A stretch of DNA of 64,000 nt from an uncultured Bacteroidota bacterium (GCA_902776365.1 CACYPU010000003.1:62001-126000), one strand, 5' to 3'; shown: positions 7,411 to 17,139, counted from the stretch's first letter. The notes: generated from the letters alone by a model not told the origin. Numbers and translations are program-made.

Positions 7411-7998
7411 CTATATATTTAACATCCTCGTCGGTCACGTAAGGGCCAGCAGGCAAGCAGAAGCCAACTTTGAAAAGTTCTTCTTCTATGCCATTGGTAT
7501 ATACCGGAGCACCAGCGTATACAGGCTGTTTGTGCATAGGTTTCCAGGTGGGACGGGCTTTTTGCCCGTTTTGGCGATACGGTCTTTGATAGCCTCCTCC
7601 AGCAACACGGGATCCATATTCCACGTCTCGCTCTCAGAACCCACGAACACCGGTTTAGCTCCAAGGTATGTAATAGGATGCGAACTTGCGCAGAACGTAT
7701 AACTCTGCACCAGCACCTCGTCCCCCGCCTTCACGCCACAGTCTATCAACGCCAGATGTACTGCTGCTGTTCCTGCACTCAGGCACACCACCTTCCTGTC
7801 AAGGGGTTCACATCTTACATCTTCCTTCTGACATCTTACATCGTTAACGAATGTTTCGAGACTTTTCTCGAATTCGTTAACGTTAGGTCCCATTGGAACC
7901 ACCCAATTGGTGTCAAAGGCTTCTTTGACATATTTTTGTTCCCAGCCTTCTTCGCTCATGTGAGCGAGACAGAGGTAAATAGTTTTTCTTTCTGCCAT
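7379..7998 (-). pseudogene. DegT aminotransferase with large internal deletion
   Basis: The first about 145 codons (start at 7998) closely match the aminotransferase at 4547-5800: IYLCLAHMSEEGWEQKY, SAGTAAVHLA, SHPITYLGAKPVFV. The sequence then jumps, out of frame, to that protein's last about 60 codons (RPTWKPMHKQP ... AGPYVTDEDVKYIVESIKSAIVK, stop 7381-7379). Roughly 200 residues including the PLP lysine are missing. The joint reads AAAAAGCCCGTCCCACCTGG; the intact enzyme predicts a GCCCGTC-like sequence at both ends of the lost segment, so slippage between short direct repeats is likely. A heptamer repeat (7809-7843) adds residues around DVRCQKEDVRCE that the intact paralogue lacks. Confidence 0.9.
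7809..7843 (-). repeat. Degenerate heptamer repeat inside the aminotransferase pseudogene
   Basis: On the minus strand the units are GATGTAA, GATGTCA, GAAGGAA, GATGTAA, GATGTGA. They extend the coding frame between FVND and LDRKVV, where the intact paralogue has only a short loop. Confidence 0.7.
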
Positions 7999-8036
7999 AA
8001 TTCAGTTATCTCGGTTATAATATACTTTTCCAATAC

Positions 8037-8642
8037 TTATTCTAGATTAACTCTTCTGATTATTTCACAAGGATTCCCAGCAACAACACAATCGGGCGGA
8101 ATACTTTTAGCAACCACACTGCCTGCTCCAATCACACTTCTCGCACCAATTGTCACACCTTTCAGTATTATACTTCTGGTTCCTATAAATACATCATCTT
8201 CAATTACAATTGGTTTACTATTACGGGGTCCATTCTTTCTACGATCGCGCCAGTCAAGAGGATGTGCATCAGTGTCCAGTATAAGAGTATCCGCCCCAAT
8301 AGTTACATGATTACCAATAATTACTGATTCTGTAACCCATAAACAACTCGAGGAAATACCCACATTATCCCCAATAAGCAGCGTGGCATTCTCCCCCACA
8401 TAAATAGAGCCTTTTAGATTTCTACTTAACTGGTTGAAATTGCTGCCACTAGAAATAATACAATTGTTTCCTATTTTTAATTTCCCTTTAGGATGAAGGA
8501 AATAGTACAACCTATTAAAAATAACGCAATGCTTCCCCAATTTAGCGCCAGTCGTGCGTAGTTTAATTCTATTCCACCATATAAATAATGGCCTAAACAT
8601 AAACTTTAAAGAACCCCCAAATGCATAATTAATAATTTTCAT
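8037..8642 (-). CDS. Hexapeptide-repeat acyltransferase (WbbJ/LbetaH type)
   Basis: A left-handed beta-helix acetyltransferase, expected to O-acetylate a sugar of the repeat unit. Hexad repeats run from about IGNNCIISSGSNFNQ to the end (IGDNVGISSS, IGNHVTIGADTLI, IEDDVFIGTRSIILKGVTIG, IGAGSVVAKSIPPDCVVAGNP); the loop HPLDWRDRRKNG carries the catalytic-type histidine. An in-frame ATG at 8723 would overlap the upstream glycosyltransferase by 49 bases; I choose the ATG at 8642 (MKIINYAFGG), 32 bases after that gene's stop, which gives a 201-residue protein of normal length. It sits downstream of a GT2 gene and upstream of the aminotransferase pseudogene. Confidence 0.85.
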   Translation of the reverse strand: MKIINYAFGGSLKFMFRPLFIWWNRIKLRTTGAKLGKHCVIFNRLYYFLHPKGKLKIGNNCIISSGSNFNQLSRNLKGSIYVGENATLLIGDNVGISSSCLWVTESVIIGNHVTIGADTLILDTDAHPLDWRDRRKNGPRNSKPIVIEDDVFIGTRSIILKGVTIGARSVIGAGSVVAKSIPPDCVVAGNPCEIIRRVNLE

Positions 8643-8674
8643 TTTTCTGCTTAAAAAATGATTGTGTATAAAAT

Positions 8675-9664
8675 TTATCGTTTCATAAAAGGGAGTGAAA
8701 TGATTCCAATCAAAGAACCCCATCCGTATGACAGATGTAGCACATAAAACGTTGCGAGTAAATATAAGAAGTTTAACTTCTTATTCACGGCTAGCTTGAG
8801 ACTTACTATTGACAGAAGCCCTGTATATGCCAGCAAAGAGGCCGCAGATACCAATGCAAATGGCCACCAAATTAAAGCTAAAAGCAACGGCACTATTAGA
8901 GATAGCACGAACAGCAATGGAATGAAATGCCTTAACGATAACGATGATAATGTCTTGGTATAATACACGGTCAGGATGTTCCACTTACCATTTCCATAGT
9001 TATTCTTTGCCAAAGCATTCCAAGTTTCACGTGCGAGATAAGTACAATAAGTATCCGGAAGGATATATATCTTACCTCCCCCACGAAGAATACGCTTGTT
9101 TAGCTCAATATCTTGATTCCTTACCAAGCGTACATCATACTTACCATACTTCTCAAACACGTCTTTGGGCCAACACCCAAAAGGTACAGTTTCCACTTCC
9201 TGTTCGTGGTCTATGCCGGTTCGAAATGTACTATTACCAACACCAAACTTATTGCCCAATACCTCGCGTATCGCAATCGTCTTTGAAGTCTTATTTAGGA
9301 CATCTGTCTTACAGACAGTTCCCACATTGTCTGCATGAAGCCTATTTAGGCTATTTACAAGAACTGAGAAATAATCCGGCTGATATGAAGCATGAGCATC
9401 TAATCGCATGATGACATTCCCTTTAGCTGCTTCTATACCTCTATTCATGGCACAAGGAACAATCTTATCAGGGTTATCAATTAGGCGTATAAAAGGATAC
9501 TGGGCTATATAATCAGCTACAATTTCCCTCGTTTTATCTTTACTCATGCCGTCAATCAACAGAATCTCCAAATCATCCTTAGGAAAATCCTGTTGCAATA
9601 GCGACTCTAAAAACTGAGCTATATATTTCTCTTCGTTGTAAATCGGACAAAGAACTGACAGCAT
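8675..9664 (-). CDS. Glycosyltransferase family 2 (ExoA-like)
   Basis: A GT-A inverting glycosyltransferase for capsule assembly. Seen: N-terminal LCPIYNEEKYIAQFLES, nucleotide-binding LIDGMSKDKTREIV, metal-binding DAH in MRLDAHASYQPDYF (the DXD equivalent), and the acceptor region QDIELNKRILRGGGK. Three to four hydrophobic helices at the C-terminus (about 245-325) anchor it in the membrane, as in succinoglycan ExoA. Length 329 is normal. Spaced 3 bases from the TupA-like gene upstream. Donor and acceptor are unknown. Confidence 0.88.
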   Translation of the reverse strand: MLSVLCPIYNEEKYIAQFLESLLQQDFPKDDLEILLIDGMSKDKTREIVADYIAQYPFIRLIDNPDKIVPCAMNRGIEAAKGNVIMRLDAHASYQPDYFSVLVNSLNRLHADNVGTVCKTDVLNKTSKTIAIREVLGNKFGVGNSTFRTGIDHEQEVETVPFGCWPKDVFEKYGKYDVRLVRNQDIELNKRILRGGGKIYILPDTYCTYLARETWNALAKNNYGNGKWNILTVYYTKTLSSLSLRHFIPLLFVLSLIVPLLLALIWWPFALVSAASLLAYTGLLSIVSLKLAVNKKLNFLYLLATFYVLHLSYGWGSLIGIISLPFMKR

Positions 9665-9667
9665 AGT

Positions 9668-10597
9668 TTATTTATTGTTTGGATAATTCAAGTCTATTTC
9701 TCTTCCTAACTCATCAAGGAAGCTTTGGGGGTGGAAGTTAACCATACCGCCAAGCGGAGTAAAGGTCATCTCTCCAAAATAGATTTTCCCATTGATGTTG
9801 TATAAGTCTAGACGGACAAACGGGAATGGTTTCACAAGAGTCTCTGCCACCTTAATCATCTCTTCAAGATTCTGCGGCTTGGGGCGGACTTTGCCCTCCC
9901 TATAGCGCGAATCAAAAACACACAAATCTGGCCTAGGGTTCCAGTTGCAATCATACGTCATCACATCTGTGCCGGTACTGTCACGTCCGCTACACATCCA
10001 AATATAACGGGCTTTACCATTGGCACAATAGATCTTGTAATCTGCAGGTGATTTTTCTCCTTCCTCCGATGGCAATAGTTCTTCTGCAATGATACAAGGC
10101 TTCATTGTCCTATAGTGGGGCTCACCCGATAACACGCCTACATGCTTGCGCTTCAGCAGCTCTTCAAGAAACTTCTTTGTCTCTTCGGGGTTCAATTTGC
10201 TCTTATCCTTTACCATTAGCAGTTCACTCTTCCCCACGCCATTGTTAGCCTTGAAGATAAACGACTGCGGCAGTTTATCGAAGTCAATATCGTTAACATC
10301 ATACCAAGCTCCCACTAAAGGAATAAGGTACTCGCCTAGTCCGCATTCCTCCACATAATTACGCACATTGTATTTGTCCGCCAGTTCCGTCCACTTTGAA
10401 GTATCCGTATATAGTTTCATGTAGAGAATCTTCTCATTCATGTCTTTTGGATTCTTTAAATCTGGGAACCTATGGAAATAGGCGTAATAACGCATTTTTA
10501 CCAGAGGGGCAGGATGATTCTCTCCCATCCACTCACAAAACTTAATCAACGGGAAGAACAGTATTCTGCCCGACTTACTCATTGTCGGATGAAACAT
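9668..10597 (-). CDS. TupA-like ATP-grasp protein
   Basis: Matches the TupA-like family (ATP-grasp fold), frequent in polysaccharide loci and named after teichuronopeptide synthesis. Seen: FIFKANNGVGKSELLMVKD near residue 110, an ATP-binding core ADYKIYCANGKARYIWMCSG, and the family's end motif PFVRLDLYNINGKIYFGEMTF then TPLGGMVNF. Glutamate and asparagine in this last block are the likely metal ligands. By family the reaction is ATP-dependent ligation of an amino acid or other carboxylate to the glycan, or an unusual glycosyl transfer; the actual substrate is unknown. It lies between a GT2 gene and the CapA-like gene. Confidence 0.82.
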   Translation of the reverse strand: MFHPTMSKSGRILFFPLIKFCEWMGENHPAPLVKMRYYAYFHRFPDLKNPKDMNEKILYMKLYTDTSKWTELADKYNVRNYVEECGLGEYLIPLVGAWYDVNDIDFDKLPQSFIFKANNGVGKSELLMVKDKSKLNPEETKKFLEELLKRKHVGVLSGEPHYRTMKPCIIAEELLPSEEGEKSPADYKIYCANGKARYIWMCSGRDSTGTDVMTYDCNWNPRPDLCVFDSRYREGKVRPKPQNLEEMIKVAETLVKPFPFVRLDLYNINGKIYFGEMTFTPLGGMVNFHPQSFLDELGREIDLNYPNNK

Positions 10598-10610
10598 ATT
10601 ATTATATTAA

Positions 10611-11627
10611 TTAAAATCTACGTTTAATGAAATCACTAACCACATCAAAACCAAATTTCGGGTGATGCAGAATATTACCAATCACATATTTCCTATTTGC
10701 CTTACTATAGTATTTATACAGCCTATTTATTTCTTTGTGATATGATTCTGAATTGTCTTCAATCTGTAACTGCTTATTCAAATAATCAAAACGATACTTC
10801 TGGGGCACTTTGTTCTCGCTGATACAGTATGGCGTGCAGGTTTTATCAATATAGACATATTCTTCATGAAACTCAGGTGTATCTTTCGACAAATCTACCG
10901 ATACGATAGCGCCATATTTACAAGGCTCCCATGCCATATCAAAAACAAAGTTACCAAGAGAATAATAAATCCTCTTACCTTTATATTCCTCATAACCTTG
11001 CAACACGTGAGGATGCATACCTATAATAAGATCAAAACCAGCATCAATCAACCAATGGGCAAACTTTTTTTGTTGTGTCGATGGCCGGTTGATATACTCA
11101 TTCCCCCAATGTACGAAGAGGACCTTGAAGGCATCTTTAGGGAGTGTTGTTAATTCGTCTTCAATTTCAGAATACTCTGGAATATACCAGTAGGATGGTT
11201 TGTCAGTAAACTCATCTACACGGAAGCAACATCCCGTCAATGACACCTTGCATCCTTGATGCTCAAGAATCAAAGAATGGCAATCGCTTTTCCCAAATGT
11301 CTTGCACCCGAAGGATTGCAAAGTTTCCCATGTTTGTTGATACGCTTCGGCACCATGCTGCATAGCATGATTGTTGGCAAAACCATATATGTCAAAATGC
11401 GACAGATTCTTCAATGCATCAGGAACAACACGGAACACCTTTGAAGCCATACCGCTTCTGTTAGTAACATTAGATGTCACTCCCTCAAAGTTTCCTATCC
11501 ACAGGTCATTATTGTTTCTTGTCAACTTTGAAAAAGGATTGAAGCCATTGCCAATCCGGGTTCCAATACCGAATCCAAAATTGAAGTCCCAGTCTGTTAG
11601 GTTTATGTCGCCAGTGAAGACTATCAT
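10611..11627 (-). CDS. CapA-family metallophosphatase-like protein
   Basis: CapA/PGA_cap family (calcineurin-like fold). Metal-ligand motifs in order: FTGDINL (4-10), GNFEGV (about 44-49), ANNHAMQHG (about 83-91), FVHWGNEY (about 168-175), GMHPHVLQGYE (about 203-213), and SLGNFVFD. Classic CapA takes part in poly-gamma-glutamate capsule synthesis and is membrane-anchored; this one has no N-terminal membrane segment and no CapB or CapC partners, so it more likely modifies or trims the polysaccharide. The last 60 residues are a basic extension without recognised motifs. Length 338 is typical. Confidence 0.85.
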   Translation of the reverse strand: MIVFTGDINLTDWDFNFGFGIGTRIGNGFNPFSKLTRNNNDLWIGNFEGVTSNVTNRSGMASKVFRVVPDALKNLSHFDIYGFANNHAMQHGAEAYQQTWETLQSFGCKTFGKSDCHSLILEHQGCKVSLTGCCFRVDEFTDKPSYWYIPEYSEIEDELTTLPKDAFKVLFVHWGNEYINRPSTQQKKFAHWLIDAGFDLIIGMHPHVLQGYEEYKGKRIYYSLGNFVFDMAWEPCKYGAIVSVDLSKDTPEFHEEYVYIDKTCTPYCISENKVPQKYRFDYLNKQLQIEDNSESYHKEINRLYKYYSKANRKYVIGNILHHPKFGFDVVSDFIKRRF

Positions 11628-11648
11628 AATAACATGATACTAATACCC

Positions 11649-12145
11649 CTAGATATGTTCCTCAAAACCACGGAAATGAACGTTGAGTTCATGGAGATGC
11701 TCCAGAAGTGTTCCAAGTGGTGTACCTGCTGTCATCTTAGCAAAGGCATTAACATCTTTAGGGAAGCACTTACCACCATATCCAAATTTACCATCAGGAC
11801 CAGGAACATAAGTATGGGTGTCGTTGATGTAACCAGAAAGCAACACGCCAGTATGAACCTTGCGCCAATCAGCACCCATCTGCTCGCAATACTCACGACA
11901 AGCGTTGAAATAAGTTACCTTATATGCTCCAAACACATTGTGCATATACTTGGTAAGTTCTGCCTCCAAAGGAGTCATCACAGTAAACTTCTTGCCTACG
12001 AAAATCTTTGTGAGTAGTTCATGAGCACCAGTGAACACCATCGTCTGCTTCTTGAAGTCTTCAATATGGGTAGGTTGTTGTGCTCCAACCAATCTTTGAG
12101 GGCTCCACCTACGAAGCCACATCCAATAATTCCAACGTTAATCAT
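11649..12145 (-). pseudogene. UDP-sugar dehydrogenase-like gene, copy 1 (deleted and frameshifted)
   Basis: The gene begins at the ATG at 12145 with MINVGIIGCGFVGGALKDWL, a Rossmann glycine motif, but after codon 24 the frame is lost. From codon THIEDF onward the last 145 codons are again open and encode a protein identical to copy 2 (24621-25172), including YGGKCFPKD with the catalytic-type cysteine. Compared with copy 2, copy 1 has 55 further bases removed just before TACCCATATTGAAG, which explains the frameshift. Both copies lack most of the N-terminal NAD domain. The apparent start at 12122 (MWLRRWSPQ) is an artefact of the shift. At DNA level the 3' two thirds differ from copy 2 at many silent sites, while about 95 bases (about 11972-12068) are identical. 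Confidence 0.9.
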
Positions 12146-12182
12146 ATCTGTTTCAATTTATTTTTTCAGAAGGATTGTTGTA

Positions 12183-12971
12183 TCAACTGATCCTAAATAA
12201 GGACAATTTAATAAGCAATAATTTAAACTTGTTTTTGAGAATCCAATAAGTCATTTGGTAACAATAATGGAACCCCGTGACTCCATTTTTTTTGAGAATA
12301 ATTCGTCTATCATTTTTCCCGATTCTATAAATACCCTTCCTATTAGATAGACCTCCATCTGCCATATTAGAAAGATATGAGTTTATCGTAATAATGTTCA
12401 CTCCATTAAACTTACACCTCAAAATGAAATCCGCGTCTGCCGCTATCTTTATTGTCTCATCAAATAGACCCACATTACTATAAACTTGCTTAGGAACAAA
12501 GGTCGCAGGATGTCGTATTCCGGCAAGAACATAATTGCGACTCTTTCTTAGGAACACCTCTTTGTCTGCTTTTAAATGACGAAGGATTCCATTTTCTGTA
12601 TGAAACATAATCCCCCCACAATACAGAGCATTAGTATTGCGTCCATTATTTTCAAAAGACTTAGCCACTATATCTAACGCATCCGGCTCCAGCCAGTCGT
12701 CACTGTTCACAATACCTATGATATCCCCAGTGGAACGCTCGATACCCTTATTCATCGCATTATAAATACCCTTGTCCGGTTCGCTTTTCCACTTTAATCG
12801 ACCGTCAAACAATGGCTCATAATTCCTCACAATATCAATAGTACCATCTTTTGATGCTCCATCCACAATAACATACTCATAGTCCTTGCATGTCTGAGCA
12901 AGTACAGACTTTATTGTGCGTTCAATAGTCTTTTCGCTGTTGAATGCTATTGTTATTATTGAAAACCTCAT
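12183..12971 (-). CDS. Glycosyltransferase family 2 (WcaA/SpsA type)
   Basis: GT-A fold enzyme of 262 residues. Seen: SIITIAFNSEKTIERTI at the N-terminus, YVIVDGASKDGTIDIV, the metal-binding region NSDDWLEPDALDIV (about 89-102), and FVPKQVYSNVGLFDETIKIAADADFILR, the catalytic ED-type loop here written AADADF. Soluble and peripheral. Such short GT2 proteins usually add the last or a side-branch sugar. It lies between the beta-helix protein gene and the first damaged dehydrogenase copy, separated by a short AT-rich gap. Confidence 0.88.
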   Translation of the reverse strand: MRFSIITIAFNSEKTIERTIKSVLAQTCKDYEYVIVDGASKDGTIDIVRNYEPLFDGRLKWKSEPDKGIYNAMNKGIERSTGDIIGIVNSDDWLEPDALDIVAKSFENNGRNTNALYCGGIMFHTENGILRHLKADKEVFLRKSRNYVLAGIRHPATFVPKQVYSNVGLFDETIKIAADADFILRCKFNGVNIITINSYLSNMADGGLSNRKGIYRIGKNDRRIILKKNGVTGFHYCYQMTYWILKNKFKLLLIKLSLFRIS

Positions 12972-13031
12972 AATTATTTAATCAATTTCTTGATACTTCG
13001 TGTAAACCCTTTTTTCTTTATTCTTTTACCC

Positions 13032-14666
13032 TTACCAGAATATATCTTCCCTTACAGTAGCAGACACATATTTATTACCGCTAAGATATACATATTCATC
13101 CCCTCGTGTAATTAAGTCCCCGACTATATAATTGTTTCGAATTATTGTTTTATCACCAAATCCTTGACTATTTCCTGATATTTTGCACGAACCGATGAAA
13201 ATATTATTTTCAAAAATATTATTCATGCAACTCCGTTCGCATTCATCAAAACGAACGGAAGCAACAACGACTTGACCTGGCCAAAGATTATAAACTAAGT
13301 TACGACGAACTGTACAATTATAGGCACCACCATCAAGATAAATCCCCCACAATTCACAACCCTCATAACCGATATTACGTACTATGTTATTCTCGATAAT
13401 AACGCCATCTGTATGAGCAATCACATAAATTCCTCCTCCATCGGTTAATTGTTTATCTGCCTTCCCCCAGTTTTCCAAATTATCAACAAGATTATTTTTA
13501 ATATACCCCGTCATTGTTGCCGCAGCGTATTCTCTTGAAATACCTGCATATATTCCTATATAGCTATAACCCTTTACAATATTGTTCTCGACCCTAAAAT
13601 TATCGCCACCCACCTGTATCACACAACCTGCTTTATTAACAGTCCCCGTATTGTGTGTGTTATTATTGGCCACAACGACATTATCACATCCGACAAAAGT
13701 TATAGCATTGTTATTATATAAGTTTTCAAAGCTACAGTTCGTAACGGAGCATCCACTCGCTCTATTGGTTACTCCAAAGTCACAATGAACACCACTGCCA
13801 CAGTTCTTGAAAATACAATTAGATATATATTTATTACCCCCTTGGATTTCAATCGGTATCATAGAACCGACAAACGTAATACCTTCTATTTTTAATTTCC
13901 TGTAAGTTTTAAGTGTTAATATATTATTTGAGCAGCACATTCTTGCAGTCGAGTAATTAGCAGGAACATGTAAAACATCGTTGCCATCGATGAAAATGCC
14001 ACCGTCTTCAAAAGGGAAATTAAAAAAACTAACTTTCACTAATGAAGAAGATCGTATATCTAAAAGATTATAATTATATTCATTATCAATTTGTCCGTAT
14101 AAATAATTGCCATCTGATTTTAGATTATATATATTCATCTGAACAAACCAGTGTCCAACCTTAAGCATTGCATTTTTTAAAGTGCCCTCGCTTTTATTTA
14201 GCAACGATGAATATTCTTGAGGAACTTTAATTCTTACGGCTCGAGTAGATTTATCTATACGTTGCAGGTCGGAAGCCTTAATATGCATATACTCTTTGCC
14301 ATCCACCTTTGTAGCCCGTTCAATAGATTCAAAAGAATCATCCAGAAATATGTAATTTGCAGAACCATAACCTGTGATTTGTGCCGTCCAGTACCCCCCC
14401 CGTACTGTCGTCTCTTTCCTTTTATTAACCGTCTGTTGAAATCCTATCAAAACAGGTTTTCTGTTGCCGTACGGTTTAATCACTCCCCCCATGTTAACAA
14501 TAGCACCATCTATATGGAACCAGTCACCATCAAGTAAAACGAGACCAACTTCTTTTTCTAAAGCCAAAACATCTTGTAATTCTTTGGAAGTACGAACAAC
14601 TATTTGTGCATTCGCTGTACAAACGAGAAATAAAGGTAAAACAATAAAACCAAATGCTCTAATCAT
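13032..14666 (-). CDS. Secreted right-handed beta-helix protein
   Basis: Starts with an apparent signal peptide (MIRAFGFIVLPLFLVCTANA, cleavage near QIV). From about residue 240 to the end it carries repeated beta-helix rungs rich in N and G: IEGITFVGSMIPIEIQGGNK, NCIFKNCGSGVHC, NNITHNTG-like turns, IENNIVRNIGYEGCELWGI, IRNNYIVGDL. This is the parallel beta-helix fold of pectate lyases, NosD/CASH proteins and phage depolymerases. Within a capsule operon a periplasmic or surface polysaccharide lyase or epimerase acting on the product is likely. Catalytic residues cannot be assigned by eye. Very AT-rich, like its GT4 neighbour. Confidence 0.8.
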   Translation of the reverse strand: MIRAFGFIVLPLFLVCTANAQIVVRTSKELQDVLALEKEVGLVLLDGDWFHIDGAIVNMGGVIKPYGNRKPVLIGFQQTVNKRKETTVRGGYWTAQITGYGSANYIFLDDSFESIERATKVDGKEYMHIKASDLQRIDKSTRAVRIKVPQEYSSLLNKSEGTLKNAMLKVGHWFVQMNIYNLKSDGNYLYGQIDNEYNYNLLDIRSSSLVKVSFFNFPFEDGGIFIDGNDVLHVPANYSTARMCCSNNILTLKTYRKLKIEGITFVGSMIPIEIQGGNKYISNCIFKNCGSGVHCDFGVTNRASGCSVTNCSFENLYNNNAITFVGCDNVVVANNNTHNTGTVNKAGCVIQVGGDNFRVENNIVKGYSYIGIYAGISREYAAATMTGYIKNNLVDNLENWGKADKQLTDGGGIYVIAHTDGVIIENNIVRNIGYEGCELWGIYLDGGAYNCTVRRNLVYNLWPGQVVVASVRFDECERSCMNNIFENNIFIGSCKISGNSQGFGDKTIIRNNYIVGDLITRGDEYVYLSGNKYVSATVREDIFW

Positions 14667-14701
14667 CCAATTTGGAATTAAATAATGAATACAGAATTAT
14701 A

Positions 14702-15817
14702 TTAGATCTTTGTTGCCATAATGGTCTTTAGAACTCCTATCTGGTAATATGGATTCCACTTGTCGTCTATCACCTTGTAACATGTTTTCCGCAAGGTTTC
14801 ACGGTCGGCAACATTTGACAACCATTCTTTTATGGTCTTTGCCAAATCCTCTACGTCGTCTTGTTTATAGAAATTTCCTGTAACGCCAGGCTGTATCACC
14901 TCAAACTCGGGCCCCTGATGTGAGAAGTCATCGCCCGTTATTATAGGAGAGCCATAAGTCAGTGAGTGGATAGCGGTAAGACCAATATTCCCGGGTGACA
15001 CGCACAAGTCACTATGGTTTATCAGCTGACTAATCTCATCCTCATCGTAACAGGCTCCATAGAGCCAAACTCTTTCATTGAGATTATTTTCAATTATCAA
15101 AGTGATCAAATCTTCTTTAGCCGGGCCATCGCCAATAAGGACGCAATTTACTTTCATTTCATACTTCTGTTCCAATATCTTCATCGCAGTGATGATAAGA
15201 TCCAGTCTTTTACTATGAATCAGCCTACCGATAAAGAAGAGAACCGGATAATCATTCCCGAAATGATTTCTCATCAAATCCTCAGAAACAATACTTCTTC
15301 GCTTCAGCTCAGCATCATAATCAAGCGAATTATAAATACACGTCATCTTATTGGGGTTGATACCTTTCTCTATCATATAGTTGCGGGCGTAATTACCATA
15401 TGGCATAATGTGATTAGGCAGTCTCCAGAATAATGCATTAATTATATTCTGAATCCATTTCCCGTCACGATACCACCCATGCGTCCAAAGAATTGTTTTT
15501 TTTCCGCTCAATCTTGACCAAATTAGTAGCCACCAAATAGATAGGCAATAAGGATCACCAATAGCAATATATTTTTTGTATTGCGGATTCATCACTGCAG
15601 TATGAGTCCCTTTGAGACGGTGGAACAAGCCAAACGTTGGTTTAAGAAATCCCTTGAAGCCTTTTAAAGCCTCATAATTTGCCGCCTTGATTTTACTACC
15701 GGGATTATCGCCGAAATAGAAATCACATCCCAACTCCTTATCCATCAACTGGTAAATCGGAGCTCTGTATATGGCATAATAATTAAATATACAACAAATG
15801 TCTGTTTTATTCTCCAT
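14702..15817 (-). CDS. Glycosyltransferase family 4
   Basis: GT-B fold retaining glycosyltransferase. Seen: N-terminal domain with ILWTHGWYRDGKW, linker PNKMTCIYNSLDYD, then the C-terminal nucleotide-sugar domain starting FFIGRLIHSKRLDLIITAM (about 192-211), VLIGDGPAKEDL, VWLYGACYDEDEISQLI, and the E-x7-E-like segment LCVSPGNIGLTAIHSLTYGSPII. Length 371 is typical. It overlaps the Wzy gene by 11 bases, so the two are coupled. Donor unknown. Confidence 0.88.
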   Translation of the reverse strand: MENKTDICCIFNYYAIYRAPIYQLMDKELGCDFYFGDNPGSKIKAANYEALKGFKGFLKPTFGLFHRLKGTHTAVMNPQYKKYIAIGDPYCLSIWWLLIWSRLSGKKTILWTHGWYRDGKWIQNIINALFWRLPNHIMPYGNYARNYMIEKGINPNKMTCIYNSLDYDAELKRRSIVSEDLMRNHFGNDYPVLFFIGRLIHSKRLDLIITAMKILEQKYEMKVNCVLIGDGPAKEDLITLIIENNLNERVWLYGACYDEDEISQLINHSDLCVSPGNIGLTAIHSLTYGSPIITGDDFSHQGPEFEVIQPGVTGNFYKQDDVEDLAKTIKEWLSNVADRETLRKTCYKVIDDKWNPYYQIGVLKTIMATKI

Positions 15818-17039
15818 TTGAAAAAATATTTCGATTATTTTTGTTACTTATCAATAGGCCTATCATCCCCCAGAAATATGACTCCCCCAAGTAACTTCCA
15901 GAGAAAAAGAGTTTTACAAACCCTACAACTGCAAACAATGCAAGTATATAATATATATCCAATTTTATATATTTTTTGAGTTTTATAAAAAGAATGCGCA
16001 CAAGAAGTACAAGCAATATTGGCCCCAAAATAATGCCATAATCCACCAAAAATTCATAAATAACTGAATGACAATAACCTTGGTTCCCATGTTGAAAAAG
16101 TATGTATCTATCTCCCATAAGACCATATCCTAAAGGATTATCAGAAATTGCATTAGTCATCATCTTATAGATATTATCCCTACTATTTGACTCTTCAACC
16201 GTCCCGTCGTTTATCATCATCAGTGTTCGTGAGGTCGCTCCATGTTCATCCATAAAAGAAACAACACTATCCGAAAAAGAAGTGAAAGTATATGAAAGTG
16301 CAATAACAACAGCAGCTAGTACTGCGAAGAACCCCAATATCTTGCCTAATGACAGAGAATAACGCTTAATACACACCATCGCAATAAAAATAATTCCGCA
16401 AACAAAACATCCTCTTGATCCAACAATAAGAATCACCAAAAGACCAGCAATTGCAGCAACGGTATCCAACCACTTTCTATTTATCAACCCGTATGAAAAT
16501 GATAAACAAGTTGCGGGCAACATATTATACGAAAAAGGCATGTACTGGACATCGAAATAATGACCGTTAATAATAACCGTCCAATAATAGTCAAAGATTG
16601 CAAGAGCAATAAGAATCATTGAAGGAACACGTACGAAGTCGAATAGGTGTGACAAACGGTTTCCTAGATAATTCGTCAATATCATCATAGGGAAAGCAAT
16701 CAACGGGAGGTATAGCAATGTACTCGTCAAGGGGTTATAACTCTTATCAATAAAAGCCTCCCTAATTCCAGGATATATTAGATAACTTACAAACATTCCA
16801 GCAAGTACCAACCCAATCAATGCAATCACTTTACCACTTATACGTGAAAAGTATTTATATGAATATAAGCCGACGCCCGCCAGAAACACATAAGATACTG
16901 CACTGATTGAACCTCTTCCGAAATTCAACATATAAATCTCATTGATATAGTAATTATACGAAGGAATGAATATGCACAGAATTAGAGATATAAGTGCATA
17001 CTTTTCTCGCTTCGTTAGGATATTATACGACAACTCCAT
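15807..17039 (-). CDS. O-antigen/capsule polymerase (Wzy-like)
   Basis: An integral membrane protein of 410 residues with about ten hydrophobic helices and a larger loop in the second half (about 270-320: EHGATSRTLMMINDGTVEES, then DNPLGYGLMGDRYILFQHGN). This is the topology of Wzy, which polymerises lipid-linked repeat units on the periplasmic face; GSRGCFVCGIIF in the middle resembles the Wzy_C motif region. Wzy proteins share little sequence, so the call rests on topology and on its place beside glycosyltransferases and Wzx. By eye very AT-rich, suggesting transfer. Confidence 0.78.
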   Translation of the reverse strand: MELSYNILTKREKYALISLILCIFIPSYNYYINEIYMLNFGRGSISAVSYVFLAGVGLYSYKYFSRISGKVIALIGLVLAGMFVSYLIYPGIREAFIDKSYNPLTSTLLYLPLIAFPMMILTNYLGNRLSHLFDFVRVPSMILIALAIFDYYWTVIINGHYFDVQYMPFSYNMLPATCLSFSYGLINRKWLDTVAAIAGLLVILIVGSRGCFVCGIIFIAMVCIKRYSLSLGKILGFFAVLAAVVIALSYTFTSFSDSVVSFMDEHGATSRTLMMINDGTVEESNSRDNIYKMMTNAISDNPLGYGLMGDRYILFQHGNQGYCHSVIYEFLVDYGIILGPILLVLLVRILFIKLKKYIKLDIYYILALFAVVGFVKLFFSGSYLGESYFWGMIGLLISNKNNRNIFSNGE

Positions 17040-17139
17040 TGTTGTAATTAAAAATGAGAACTATATAAAAATTGGCTCCTCTGGTACAGTAATAGTAGGA
17101 TCTATTTTTACGATAAAACGGATAAAATGAAGATAAAGT

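Noticed and set aside
11649..12122. Start at 12122 (MWLRRWSPQ) for dehydrogenase copy 1
   Set aside because: These residues are an out-of-frame reading of the 5' end; the true start is at 12145 and the frame is broken by the 55-base loss.
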